Of a DNA stretch of 64,000 nt, positions 14,101-29,100 are shown piece by piece (position 1 is the stretch's first letter; each line of letters begins with the position of its first letter). Both the position numbers and the translations under genes were made by a program. This DNA comes from Actinernus sp. WN-2022 (lineage: Eukaryota > Cnidaria > Anthozoa > Actiniaria > Actinernidae), in assembly GCA_030867875.1 (NCBI GenBank), contig JAOWCC010000577.1:93725740-93789739 (forward strand), in the 5' to 3' direction. The notes under the pieces were generated by a model that was not told the DNA's origin, did not search any database, and saw only the letters and a list, made by a program, of their open reading frames with translations.

Positions 14101-17100
14101 CCAGCGTATATCTCGTGTTGATCAAATATCTTACTCGTTCGCTGCGCTCACTCGTAAGATATATAGAATAATACATGGACGCTTGGAGATATGGAATTTA
14201 TCTTCGAGTGTTCAATTCGATAGTCTAGTAGTTCAACTCGATAGCCTAGTCATTCATTGAGATCGGCATCACAGAACTTACTTGTAGTACCACTGTCTCA
14301 CGAGTAAGCGCAGCGAACGAGTGAGATATCGAGCTGAACACGAGAAGATAAATTTTATATCTCCAAGCGTCCATGTATTATTCAATTTAATTTATAAACA
14401 ATACTTGGACCTGGGCCCGGTTGTTCGAAGGAATGGTAAGCGTGTGACGTGGAACTCGCTGATTGTCTGGGAGGCGATATCCACACATGTAAAATTATCG
14501 TGTTCAGATACGATATTTCTCAGTGCTGGAAATCCTTGTAAAACACTGTAGTTTATAGAATAAATTTCATTAACACTCGAAGATAAAATCCGTATCTCCG
14601 CGCGGCCATGTTAAATATCCTCTATATAATTAATGGTAAGAACGTAATTAGTATCGTAATTATTACGGTGCTTCGAAAACTAAACTAGTTTAATTTATTA
14701 ACAAATCTAGCAAAACCCAAATTATAGCGGTTTTTGACTGTTTCGTTTTGCGGTTGAGTGAAAAATGTTTTGTAATTATCAGCCAATCAAGTTCTAAACT
14801 AAAACCAAACATTGTTTTTGACCGTCACGCAATACATTTTCGTTTTAGAGAGAGTTATCCACGATTGGTTCAAGTAAAACGTCAGTTCGTGACTGGTTCA
14901 TTGTGTTTTTACTTGCTCGTGATTGGTTCATTGTGTTTTTACTTGCTCGTGACTGGTTCATTGTGTTTTTACTTGCTCGTGACTGGTTCATTGTGTTTTT
15001 ACTTGCTCGTGATTGGTTCATTGTGTTTTTACTTGCTCGTGACTGTTTCATTGTGTTTTTACTTGCTCGTGACTGTTTCATTGTGTTTTTACTTGCTCGT
15101 GACTGGTTCATTGTGTTTTTACTTGCTCGTGACTGGTTCATTGTGTTTTTACTTGCTCGTGACTGGTTCATTGTGTTTTACTTGCTCGTGACTGGTTCAT
15201 TGTGTTTTTACTTGCTCGTGACTGGTTCATTGTGTTTTTACTTGCTCGTGACTGGTTCATTGTGTTTTTACTTGCTCGTGATTGGTTCATTGTGTTTTTA
15301 CTTGCTCGTGATTGGTTCATTGTGTTTTTACTTGCTCGTGACTGTTTCATTGTGTTTTTACTTGCTCGTGACTGTTTCATTGTGTTTTTACTTGCTCGTG
15401 ACTGGTTCATTGTGTTTTTACTTGCTCGTGACTGGTTCATTGTGTTTTTACTTGCTCGTGACTGGTTCATTGTGTTTTACTTGCTCGTGACTGGTTCATT
15501 GTGTTTTTACTTGCTCGTGACTGGTTCATTGTGTTTTTACTTGCTCGTGACTGGTTCATTGTGTTTTTACTTGCTCGTGACTGGTTCATTGTGTTTTTAC
15601 TTGCTCGTGATTGGTTCATTGTGTTTTTACTTGCTCGTGACTGGTTCATTGTGTTTTTACTTGCTCGTGACTGGTTCATTGTGTTTTTACTTGCTCGTGA
15701 TTGGTTCATTGTGTTTTTACTTGCTCGTGACTGGTTCATTGTGTTTTTACTTGCTCGTGATTGGTTCATTGTGTTTTCACTTGCTCCCGTGATTAGCTCT
15801 GTAATTACTTTGGTTTTACGACACTCGAAAAGGCTTCGTAATCCACCATTGAGAAAAAATATGGTGGCTGTACATTAGACCCACAATCCTTTACGGCCTA
15901 ACGCAATCCAAATAACACAATTATATCAACTATTTTCTTGAATGACAGTGCCTGGGAAACAGCTTTTCATTTAAAGAAAATTAAATCTAACAAACAGAGC
16001 AAAACGTCGGATTGATTAACCATTAGTATTAGTATTTTATTATTATTATCTTTGTTCCTCGCTTTATAGCAGATTTAAAGTCTTTTCCCGCCTTTAGCTA
16101 CAATCTCATGCAAAATACCTTGAGACACTTATGTTTCTAGGTGAAAAAATCAATTGATTATTACTTACACCCCCCCCCCCCCCCCCCCCCCCCTCCAAAT
16201 CTCAATGTCGTTCGAGTTCAAGTTTATTTACTTACCCACGGAATTCCATCAGATACAAATATTTACAATAATGTTAACTGGTTTTTATAGAAGCCGTGCA
16301 AACACGTTAAAAGTAACTATAAGAATGATAATTATAAATTGTAAAAATTACATATAAACGATTAACCTTCTGATGATTAACCTGGATAACAGAAGGCAGG
16401 CCTCTCTCGACTTCCTTAAGAGAGATTTAAAAGAAGAGAGTGATTAAAGTTCTTTATTAATGTTGTCCCAAACAGGAGAACAATAGTCAATTAGGGAGCA
16501 GGTCAAAACACATGCCCTCTCGACGGACCCATTTTGGGGTAGGGGGGTGGGGGCTGCTGCCAGCCATCTCCTCTGGAGAGAAAACTCAATATTACAAATA
16601 ATTTGTTCTTAAATATCTTCAAAACTAAAAGGCATAATCTAGAAACAAATGCACTGTATGTTTTGTCTTACGTTATCATTTCAATTTCTGTGTTAAAATT
16701 ACCACTAGGCCCCCCAGGTCAAAAATGGGGGTGGTACCCTGCGCTGACAGCTGTGTCTGTTGAAATAAATGGGTCCCTATCTGTGGCATCTCTTTTGACC
16801 TGCTCCCTTAGTATGGTTGAATTATCGATTCATATATTCAAGTCAGGGCGTGTTTAGGAACAAAGGATTTTACTCTCCTAAGAGCACCAATTATGCCTGA
16901 TAAAATTTTCTTTGTTATACTTTGCACGTGGTCAACCCACGAAACGTTCTCGTCGATTATGACACCAAGTGATTTAGAGCTCTCCACTTTCTTAATTTTG
17001 CTATTAGCAATATTTATATTAATTTATCATTAACTGTGGCCAACCTCTGTCTAGACCCTACCAACATACTCTCTGTCACGTTCAGGCTCGATTTGTTCGC

Positions 17101-20100
17101 TGTAGCCATTCATGTATATTAATTAAATCACCATATATCATACTATTGATTTCATTATAATCATCTGACGACATGGTAAAGATTAGTATCGTTTGCATAC
17201 ATTCGGGGAGTTACGAATTATAGACAGTTAGGCAGGTCGTTTATATAAATTAGAAAGACAGGGCCTAAAATACACTCTATGGAACACCACAAGTTAGTGT
17301 GCGTGACTCAGATAAGACACCGTTTACTTAACATTGTTGAGAGCGATTGCATAGATAGGACCCAAACTACTTTAAAGCTGCACCATATTTCTGTATTTTT
17401 TCTAGTAAAATTTGGTGATTGACGGTAACAAATGCTTTGGCCAGGTAGATGTAAACAACCGCACTAATTAGGCCCTGGCCGTCCAATTACTAAGGTACCA
17501 TTCATTAGTTATCTCGAGCAAAGTACTCATAGTAGAGCGGAGAGATCGGAATCCTGATTGGCACTGACTGACTATGTTATTGTCTTCTAGATATTGAAAT
17601 ACCTGATCATATATAATTCTTTCACATGACTGGTATAACAGAAATTGGCCGAAAACTATTTACTTCTGATTTCTTTCCTTTCTTAAAGATAGGTGTAATT
17701 TTTGCAGATTTCCATTTGTCACGAAAGATGCCAGTTACAATTGATAAATGTATCGGTTTTGTTAAAGGCAATGATGTGATCAGTCAGCAGACGTTTTTTA
17801 ACAGCGAGGCCGAAATACCATCGATACCTGTTGCTTTAGAAATGTCTAGATTTTGAACCAGTTCTCAGTCGTACTCTTTTACTGGATACTTCATTTAATT
17901 CGAAAGAGCATTTAGGATCTTTGATAAAATCCAAGAAATTGGTAGATATACATGGTATAATGTTTGACAATGTTGTTCCTATCTGCGTAACGTGCGTGCT
18001 TATTAAACTCATCGGAGATCCTTTCAACCTCGGTAATCTTATTATCATCAATTTCAACTTCAAGAATAGCTGCAGTGTTAGATTTACGCGAGGTCAGTTC
18101 ATTTATAATACTCCAAGTTGAACGCAAGTCTCCTTTGTGCCATTGAGCACCCACTGGGGGGAGACACGGGGTATGTAGTAGACATCACCACCATTGAGAG
18201 GAAAGGAAGTTAGGGTCATGTCTTTTCAGATTTTTGTCTTCAAGAAATGCAAAACCCTCGAGACACTTCCAAAAATTGCAGATCACAGATCACGCGGCAA
18301 TCCCTTTATGTAGGACGACACAATTTTTTACCAAAAATACAATAGAATACAACACAATACAATTCAATACAACAATAGAACGCAAAACAATAAAATACAA
18401 CAGAATACAATTTGGTAGCAATTCGTGTCGTCCTACATGAAGGGATGGCCGATCACGCCATCTTCTGCCAGATGTAATCATGTCGGTGGCGGGAAACATT
18501 AGAACTGATCCCGCGCGAAATACAATGGATTTTGTTACATATCCATAAGTTTTCCAGATACAACGCATGCTCTCATTGGTTGAACCGGGATCACGTGGCA
18601 GTCGTCAAAATCCAATGTGCGCGGGATACACTTTGAATGTGTCACGCCACGTGATCACATCGTGACAAAAGAGGGTGTGATGTGTCAGTATTTTAATCTT
18701 TCTATAAACAACAAGCAACTTAAGAGGGGTCTCTGTATCAAATATCTTGGTATTTTAATTGATTCTAACCTTAGTTGGAAAAAACAAGTTGAATGCATTG
18801 CAAAAAAAATCAGAAGAAGTATTGGTATCCTCTCTAAACTTCGTTACTATATAAAACCAAACTTTCTCTTGAGTTTGTACTATGCCTTAATATATCCTTT
18901 TTTGATTTACGGAATAATTATATGGGGAAATACTTACAAGACCACTCTTCAGCCAATTTTTATTTTGCAAAAAAAGCAATGCGAATAATTACCTTCTCTA
19001 AGTTTGATCATCACTCCAGTCCCTTGTTTAAAGCTCTTGAGGTTATTAATTTTTTTGATCTTATAATCCTTCATATAGCAATCTTTATGTACAAATATCA
19101 CAATCTACTGCTACCATCTGTCTTCCTTTAATTCTTTCTTTATCAAAATAAATAAAATCCACAACTATAATATAAGACTTGCTGCAAAACAATCTTATTA
19201 TCTTCCAAAAGCAAGAACAAATTATAGAATATTTAATATACGATTTCAAGGCCCATCAATATGGAATTCCATTGACGAAGAGGTGAAATCCTCCACTTCA
19301 TTGCCTCTATTAAAAAAAACAAAAAAACATCACTTTACTGATTCAAGATTATTAGTCCTCTGTACATCGCTTCTCTTCAAATAATCCCTTCTTTTCGAAT
19401 AATTATGCTGTTTTGCAACACATATCTTTATTACTTTACATAAATATTATATTAGTCTACTGGTAGTTTAAATGTATTTTCTCCACCTTATAGTACGTGA
19501 ATGTGTGTATGTATGTGTGTCCCCGACCTTAACATGTAACATCTCTTCAGTAAACTGGCTGCCTGGCATTTTTAACTCTTAAGGTTATTTTGGGTAGCCA
19601 GTACCCCTAGCATTGTATTATTATTATTTTTTTGTAATATCATTGTAAGTTATTGGGGTAAATAAAGGATTGTTGTTGTTGTTGTTGTGTCGCGCGCGCA
19701 ACTGGCTAGCTAACTGGCGGGAAAAGAAAGAGGCCGCGCCAAGCGAAAAGGAACCTTATGACATACGACGCCATGTCGAGAAAAACGCACATTGAATTTA
19801 GTAGAGCAAGCGGATCACAGGCTACCAAAGAATCAGTAGAATCAAAATTAATTACTTCCACATATATTTTTGATTCGGATAAAAACGAAAGAAAAGTCGA
19901 AGAGTAATGTAATCATATTACTCCCATTCTGTAACGCCTTCACTGGTTGCCAATTAGAGCTATGATTCTTTTTAAGATTATTTTAATTACATATAAAATT
20001 AGCCCTTTATAATCAGGCACGTGAGTACACAAAGGAACTTCTAACTGTATATAAGCCTAGTCTTTTTTTTTAGATCGGCATCATAGAACTTACTTGTAGT

Positions 20101-23100
20101 ACCACTGTCAGACACTAAGAGCTATGGTGAGAGATCTTTCCAAATCACTGCCGCAAGATTATGGAACTCCATGCACGCGGCCTGATTACATACGATTTTC
20201 TGACTCATTAAGTATAGTTTCAAGGCTTCAGTAAAGACACATCTTTTTAGGTAACACCTTTCTTAGTTTGTGGTATTTTTTACTGTTATTATTATAATTA
20301 GCTTAGAATTAGGTTTTAGCCAACCACACACAATGTAATAGCATCGATACCCTGTGGGATGCTCCCAATATCTTATTATTATTATTGTTAGTAGCACATG
20401 CTTTCATTTATCGGAAAGACATTTTCTAAGAATGAAGAATAGACTTCGAACTGGCTTGTGAACGATGCAAGCGCTGGGTTGAGTGTCTGTCGCTGTTCAA
20501 CTTTTATCCTTGAATATTTCGTGAAACAACTGCAATGGAGGCCTTCTGTGTAGATGAGAGGAACGATCAGGAGATTGTTGGACTGACAAAGCATCTTGGT
20601 AAATATGTTTAAAGTAGTATTGCTATTTGTTTAATGCTGCAGACAATGAGTTTGAGAATTGAGGTGACGGTGAGTCTGCACTTTGAGTCGGATTGTGAGA
20701 GGAAGCCATGAGGAAGTTTTCGTGATCTAGAGTAGCTTTCCAAAACGCTTAATTCGAAAACAAAGTTTAAAAATTTCCTCTACACTAAATTTGCAAGCTA
20801 CACAAGTGCCACATGTGAGTTGAGTTTGTTTGTTGTGTTGTTCTCTCCCTTGCCACGAGGGTTTTCTCCGGGTTCTCCAGTTTCCTCCCTCCCACTGATG
20901 TGAGTTTGAGAGTAGTATGCATAAAAATATATGAATGTAGTGGGGAGTGGGTGTAATTGAAAGCAGGCCCCGACCAGCTATGCTGAAATACAAAGCCTGC
21001 TCTAACAACAACAACAAAAATGCACTCCTTTAACTCCTGTCGAGATAATATGGCGAGATCGCTACATCTAGCTCAAGGTTTCTCTTTTCAAGGGCGACTC
21101 AAATGTCAACAAAACGAGAACGGTCGCCTTCGAGAAGCAACTTTTGAACAGCGATTTTATCCACATTAGGAACTGAATTTTGGCCAATAATTATTTCCCT
21201 TATCTAAACCAGTTGTCCAAGTGTTCGAAACTGCCCTTACTTCAAAATCGGCAAAATTGCCATAAGCTGTTCTCTTTCCGCTTGACGCGACCAAAATATT
21301 TCTGTACCAAAACTCAGGGACAAGGAATTTTATAATTGTTGCTATATAACAAATCACTTTTAAGTCCTTAAAATGACTGGCCCCTTGAGAATCTGCGAGT
21401 TTTGTTTCTTCTCGATCTCTCCCTCGACTCCGTCTCGGGTAACATCGAGGATCTCGGGGAAACAAAACTCGCTGTTCCTCTGACTCGCGACCAGTCATTA
21501 AGTGTTTAATAAAGACAAAACTTACTGGTATTGTTTCCTGGGCTACCGTTATTTTGATTGGCAGTCTGCAAACAACGTCCTGGGCAGCACCATCCTTCAA
21601 AAAACTCAGCCGGCTGTCCACCACTTGGTCATGTACCTTTTCATGGTTGACAAGGATGTTGAGAGGTTTGATGCAAGGCTGTTGATCCACGCAAAACCTG
21701 CGAATATCATCCAAATGTGAACATGAAAATGAACAGAAGCAAAGAGAGGCTATAATAAAGTTAAGAAATCGCCGCCAGCCCTGGCTTTTAAGATAATCGA
21801 ATTAGTCATCCTTTGTTAAGTTGTCATTAAACGGTAACATTGGGTTTTTCAATCAAATACCATGCTTTTTTCTGGTGAAAGTGCAGTCCCTGGATTTGTG
21901 GTGATCACAGGAACCACGCGTCGGGTTTTACGACTTGAACATTCTTCTAGCAGTATCCTAAGTTTTTATTTCACTAAATCAAACTCCAGGTATTTGTCTT
22001 TCGTGTAAATAAGGGACACCCAGATGTAGCTGAGGGCAAATAAGACAAATGCTTTCAATGAAGACGAATTGATTGCAGTATTTTCTCTCATTCGCAACAT
22101 CATCTCCAATTGAACGTCTTTTAACGTGAACAAGCCGTAACCAAAGTTTATCCTGCCTGTGCATCTTCACAAACTAATGAGTCGCCCATCGAGAAAAGTA
22201 GCCCCGAAAATATCTTTATCCAACAAAAGCTAAGTAACCCCTACAATCATTAATCGCTTGATATCTAGCTGACAAGATTTGCACAATTTACGATCTCTCA
22301 AACGTTTTAATAAATGCTACGTAAATGCTAACATCATCATCATAATAATAATATAATATTAATAACAATTTATTTAATTAACAAGGATATACAGATAAAG
22401 CTTACACTTGTTTCCAATCTGGTCCTCCTAACTAATATATACTAAGATAGTAACATTATATAATTACATTATAAGATATAATAAACACTCTTTTTAAGAG
22501 AGGATCCATGTGAAAACCATGCAGACGAGTCTACAGTGCACCTCTCCGATTTCCTTTAAATTTGGCACACATTTATATCTTAACTAGCTAATGTCCCATG
22601 TGAAATAGTTTGGCTGAAATGTAAAAGGCCTTTGAGATATGACAATCAAACTGTTTGACCCCCTGAAATGCTCAAAATCAGAGCAAAATATACCTTATGT
22701 TGTAACATGTCGCAATCGCAAATAATTTTAAGTAGAAAGATAATATTTTTACTGGCTTTAGTACTAAGTCCCGTCAGCATATTAAAACCAAAATCAACAA
22801 ATTTTATTTATATTTTGTCGCTTCTGTCGAATTTTTATTTAACGCTACTTTAATAGGTATTTTTAAAACCCGATAAATGCTGTCTGGCAATGGCCGTTTG
22901 CAGAGTTGCGGCCTTCTTTTCTTTGAATTTAGAAACATTTCTAGATTGACTTACAATAGATCTTTGCATCTGGTAAAAAAAATCTCTGTAAAGTTAATGC
23001 TGGGTTAGAGAGTACGCACTCTCAAAATCCGCAATGTTCAGTTATTAAACAAACGACGATATGGTGACACGGCGATTTTTTTCCCGATTAAAATCGAAAA

Positions 23101-26100
23101 TACGGTGAACTTCACAGATTTTCTGCCAATAATTGCTTTAAGAATTCGAATGCACATTCATTTTCAATATTATTTTAGTTTTGAAGGGTGACCAAGTCCA
23201 TCACCCGATATGCAGATGTCTAAAGTGACTGAATTATTGTCGAGTTTGACGGAGTCAAAGCTGAAAAATAGGTACTCATAGCTTATGGCAGTATCTTCGT
23301 TTAAAATTGTTTGATTGGATCAAAGACAATGAATTTTCTTTGAATATGATATATAGAGGATTTCAAACTACGCTACGCTTTAAATACAGCTTCTAATCCG
23401 AGTCACTCTGAATTTTGCGAGCCTCTATAGCGGGGTGAATGAGTGACAAGTAGAAATGCACGTACAGTCGTATTTAGGTTCTTTAGCCGATTCTCTATTC
23501 AAGTTTTTAGTTTTTATTCTGTAAAGAAACGATGTTTTCTTTTCATAATAAAAAAAACCTAATGGTTTCGTTTTCTTGGAAGCCCTTTATTATATGCTCA
23601 TCGGATAGTTGTCCAAGTTAGAACCGTTTAGATTCAGCAACGGGAAGCCATTCTGATGTCGTTACTACCTTGCCGGTTACAGACTCAATTTGTTTCAATC
23701 TTGTGCATAATATTCTGTTCGTTCCGTTGAAATACCAAAATGTGTGTATAATCCATGAAATCAAATGTGGTATCACCGAAATAGATGAAATACCTGCAGT
23801 GATATAATGATATCTCAAGAATTGCGTGACAAGAACTGCGTGTAACGTCTGCACGTGTATTTCCCGCCCTATCCACGAGATGGATTTGGACTTGATCAAG
23901 TGCTCATTTTGTGTATATTCAACGAGGGAATGTGGCATATCTTCTCGGCGTTACCAGGGAAAAACAACTATATTACCGTTGAAGGCATGAAAGGCATTGA
24001 AGGCTTTCTTCACTTTTTTCCCGCTCTTCTAAATCAATGATTTGTTTTTGCTATACTAAGAATTGTATGAAATGCCTTGGCACTTCGCGGGGATGTTGTT
24101 GATGGCGCGTGTCAGGTAAATTTATCATAAAATCTATAAATATTTTCACCTGTACTGTACTGTCTAGACAGGGTATTTTATTCATTTTTGTGCACTAGTC
24201 AAAGAAACCCCTCCTCCCCCAACCCGGGACAGGGTGGGAGGGGGAGGGGGGTGGGGGTTTACTTAGACTAGTGCATAATGGCTCACTCTCTGATCAAAGC
24301 TGCCTGTGATACACTTGTATGCGATTTATTACTGTCGTCCTCGTATCTCTTTATAGCGGAGCTCGTTGCATAAAAAAAACAAAGAAAATCAATATGGAAA
24401 ACGAAAGATAAAAGAACAACCCACACAAGTGGAAAAAAAAATCACGCCGCGCGCCTCGCCCGCTCGCAGACGTAAAGGTCGGTACACACGAAGGGACAAG
24501 TCACGTGTCCTGATATCCTGTTCCCCGCGGACACCGGACATCCTACAGCTGAGAAACTACAAACCTAGTACACAAAGAATAACGTATTTCTTTACAGTTT
24601 TAAAGTAATAGACCAGTTCGCGGTTAATTCCGACATTTTGAAAGGGGTGTAAACATGGCGCGAAATACAGTGTTTGTATGGGAATCCGATGACAAATAAA
24701 ATCCGTAAAATCGAATTTCTGAAATATTCTTCAGATACAAACTTCAGATACCAAGTAAACGATTAACTGATCGAAATTTGAGGGATGTAGCTGTGCTGGG
24801 AAGCATGCAATCGTGGTTTTAGTTTTCCATACATTTGTCTGTAAAAACGAGTCTAAGGGCCCGTTTACAAGGAGATAGGGTTACCCTAGCACTAGGGTTA
24901 CCCTACCACTAGGGTTACCCTAGCGCTGGGTCATTTCCTCTTAATTTTAGCGATGTGTTTACAAGCAGGCGGGACAACTCAACTCGGCTGCCCGGGTTAC
25001 CCTAGCGCTAGGGTTACCCTGTCTGAGAGCTAGGGTGACCCTAGCACTAGGGCTATGTTTTGCCCTTGTAAACGGTTTGCTAGGGTAACCCGCCTACCCG
25101 GGTCAACTCTATTCTAGAGCCAAATTTCACATCGCAAGTTTCTGAAGTTCACTAGCAATTAGTAGGTAACATAACAACAACCTAGGATACTAGACAGCTG
25201 CAATAAAGGGCACCACAGAAAGAGGAATCGACGTTAATCCACCAAAACCCGCCAGAACTCTACTCGTCTCCGCTATGTTGTTTTCTATGCTTGAATGATT
25301 TTGGCGGCCGCGAGCCTAGCGGTTCACAGGCTACCAAAGAATCAGTAAAATCAAAATCACTTCCACAGATCTGTTTGAACCGGATAAAAATGAAAGAAAA
25401 GTGGAAGAGTAATATTAGTAGCACATGTTTTCATACATTAGTATGACATTTCATAAGAAACGGCTTCTCAAATGAATAATATATTTGAAAGAGACTTCAA
25501 CTGGCTTGTGTTGAGTTGGCCCGGGCAGTAGGGTAACCCTACCTAAATCATTTTGCTTGTAAACCCGGGCTATCTTTGACCCTAGTGCTAGGGTAACCCT
25601 AGTGCTAGGGTAACCCTATCTCCTTGTAAACGGGCCCTTAGTCCGCGGGAAAATTTGCGCAAAAAAAAACAATCTTCCAGGAAGGAAAACATTTTTCTGA
25701 AGCATTTCAAAGACATTTTTTTGTTTCGATGAGGCAAAATTTGCTTCCGCAACAATGTTTTCACGTTGGCTATGGAGGAAAACAATGTTTACTAGGCTCC
25801 AGTGACACACAGTATATGTGTTTCTTAGCAACACCGGCAAGACAATTTGGCACAGTGCGCATTCGTTAGTTTTTTTTTGCAACAACGTTTCCTCGTTTAT
25901 CCACCCGTGCAGCAAAACATTTGTATGCTTCCTGCTCGTTCAATTAGCCACCCAGGCAACATTAAGAGAAACAGAGAAGCGCAGTGTTCGCGCCTACGCC
26001 TTTTCGATCCCTCGTGCCTCGATCGGATGATCACGTAAAATGGCGGTCCCCAACCTCGTTCCCAGGGGTCTTTACGCGCCTAACCAAAGATGGCGTCGAA

Positions 26101-29100
26101 AGTACCCCTGGTACAGGCTGGTGGGATTCAGCCACTGATTGGCTAGATGTTTCGCGCGCGCTGATTGGAGAATTTCGAATAGCGCGTGCATTTTTGAATT
26201 GAAAAATAAACTGGTGATGTCGTCTTTCGCATTGCGCGTTCAAAATTCGTTGAAAAGAACTACAAATTCATCAGAACTTAGCATTTTTGCCTTTTTTAAT
26301 ATTCACTTTGCAACTGGGTACAAGTAGAACAATGTGCGGTTGGAATTCATTGGGATCACACTTCAACCTCTAACCGTTCTTCAGCGATGATGAATCCAAG
26401 ATGGCGGATGCTCCTCAAAATATGCCCATATATTGGGCATATTTTTGAGTCACATCACCAGCCTGTACCAGGGGTACTTTCGACGCCATCTTTGATTAGG
26501 CGCGTAAAGACCCCTGGGAACGAGGTTGGGCGGTCCCGTCTCACGCAATCTCGTTCTCATAGCCCGCGATCTTTTGGCCAGTAACTTGGCGCTGGTCAAA
26601 AGATCGCCGGCTCTGGGAACGAGATTGCATCTCACGACGCTCGTATTCATCAGCAGCTGTGTATCACAGGACGCCAAGGAACCACTTTGGACGTTAAACA
26701 AATATCTGGCAGTGACCACCCTCAGTGCTTGTTGGTCAGCCGCATTAATGGGAAGATAACTAACATATTATAACTACTCATGCTTGTAAACTGCGTGGCT
26801 TACCGTGTGTACCTATAAACAGCAGTCTGAACAAGCGCCCCGCACATACATGTATATGTAAATCCAGCGTAATTCAGGTCTGGATAAAGTCTGTCACGAT
26901 CCACACAATATGTTTCATCGTTCACCCAGATGTTTTCTGAACCCTTTTCTAAGATAGTTTGTAGCAATAGCAACATACGTCAGACATTTTTGAACTTCGC
27001 TTTCCGGGATGGCACTGCGCTCCAGTACGGCACCGACACAGCTGATTAGGCCATCCCAATAAAATGCAAATACGTAGAGAGCTAGGAAAAGAGGTGTAGT
27101 TGAAAGTATGTTCTTCAATTTTTTTTTAAACTTTTCCCAAAAATTGGGTCGATGTCAAGCTTTGTATTTTTGTTAACTTTTCCAAAAAAAATTGGGTCGG
27201 TCTGGCGATTGGAAACGGAACATTTTATTGGGATGGCCTTATGTGGGTTGTGTGAATATACAGGATATATGCACGGGATGTTAGAAATCATTTATAATTC
27301 ATTGTTGTGACCTTGTGTATGAATGTATGCAAACATTTGACCCCATAACAGTTACATATATCAGGTGCATCATGGGTAATTTTAACCTATAATCAAATTT
27401 TGCAAACAAAATTATGTAGATGTATTAAGTAGTGCATTATGATTATTTTCAGTTCTGTTTCATGAGATTCATAAATGTTTCAATATAAATTACCCACACT
27501 GGTATATATGTTGGGCACCACAGACGAAATGATAAAACACCGGATCTCCTAGCGTGTAGGGATTTGATCAGCAATATATATATATATATATAAATAGACA
27601 AGAAAAGAAAGGCTGATTCAATTTTTCTTCCAATATTCTACATGGAATGTACATATCTGTGTTCGGGCTACCTGTGGTGCACAACAGCAGACTGGGTTCT
27701 AGTCCTAAATAAAATGGCGGATGCTACAAAGCCATCTGTATAAACTATAAATATAATGGTTAAATGTTCTTTCGGTGTAAAATCAACAAGAAGATAATTA
27801 TCGTAAGTTGTGGCTTCGAGACCATGACAGAGCTGGGGAGGAGAGCACAAATAAGGCTAGAATCAGGTATGCATTTATCGCTGATTCATCCTTCGTGATT
27901 ACTAATTTCTCTTAAGTCTTATAATTTTTGAAGTTGATTGTTAATTAGTTGATTGTTTATTGCAAAACCATAGGCATAAGTGACAAATAAATTTATCACC
28001 CAGTTATTTTAGGGCTATGTTTCTCATTCCTGTCCGTTATTTGTCCCGTTATTCTGCACACGATACAGCTTACCTCTGGCGTTGATTGTTTATTTACGTT
28101 GGACCCGGGCGTTGGGAGTATGTTACTTTGGCCTCACTGCTCCTAAGCTTAATAAACTTTACAAACTTTTTAGTCCCCAGTTGTATTTCCAAATGACTGA
28201 TCTACAAAATAATAACTCTCTCATCTTCTACAATTTCGCCGCATCGATAGTATTCGAATGTCATTTTACCCTAAAATTTGACTTTTTGAAAAATAATTTC
28301 GGAAGTCACTTGTACATGAAAGCCTTACTCCTTGAATACTGAATATTTGTTGGCACTTATATCATAATTAAATTGCAATTGGTTGTGTTTATGCTGTAGA
28401 AACGTTTTGTGTATATAGCTTATATGGTTTGTTCAAAAAAATTATGTAAACATGACTGAAAAAACATAGTGGAAATACCCCTCAAACCGAGGCAGTTCGT
28501 ACTGACCCCCATATCTCTTACAGTTTTTGGAATTTTTCCAAAATATTATACCAAGTCTAATGCCAGGCCAATAGTAATATATGTGCAAAATATGAACAAA
28601 ATCTGAGATGTACCATGTAGACTCATTTTTTCAGGGTGCATGGTTTTCACATGGATGCCCTCTTAAACACTAAAAAAACTAAGTAATATATATTATTGGA
28701 AACATAATAGAAAGATTCAAGAAAGTATAAACAACTATAGCTTTGAATTACACAATTAAAAATATAAGAATAAATATATATATATATATATTTAAGGTGG
28801 TTACAGGTATAAAAATCAATGTAGGAACGTGGGCTAAACATCATAGTCAGTAAAGCTTCCATGTCGTCCCGCGTATCCCGCCCAAAGTTTACATGTACAA
28901 GTGTATTAGCGATGAATCGTAGATACCAGTGACTCCCAGACCACACCGTGGCAAAACGTTATGCTCCGCTGGTCGAAAGAACGAAGGCTTTGGTTTCAAA
29001 TACAAATTACCGAGGGCTTAAACTTTTTCAGTAAATAATTTTATAACTTAGCAAACTCACAGTGAATTACAACTAATTAAGAAAACTTCAAATTGGTAAA

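Noticed and set aside
14748..15878. Long open frames (up to 196 codons) on both strands
   Set aside because: Produced by a 30-bp repeat divisible by 3; all frames stay open.
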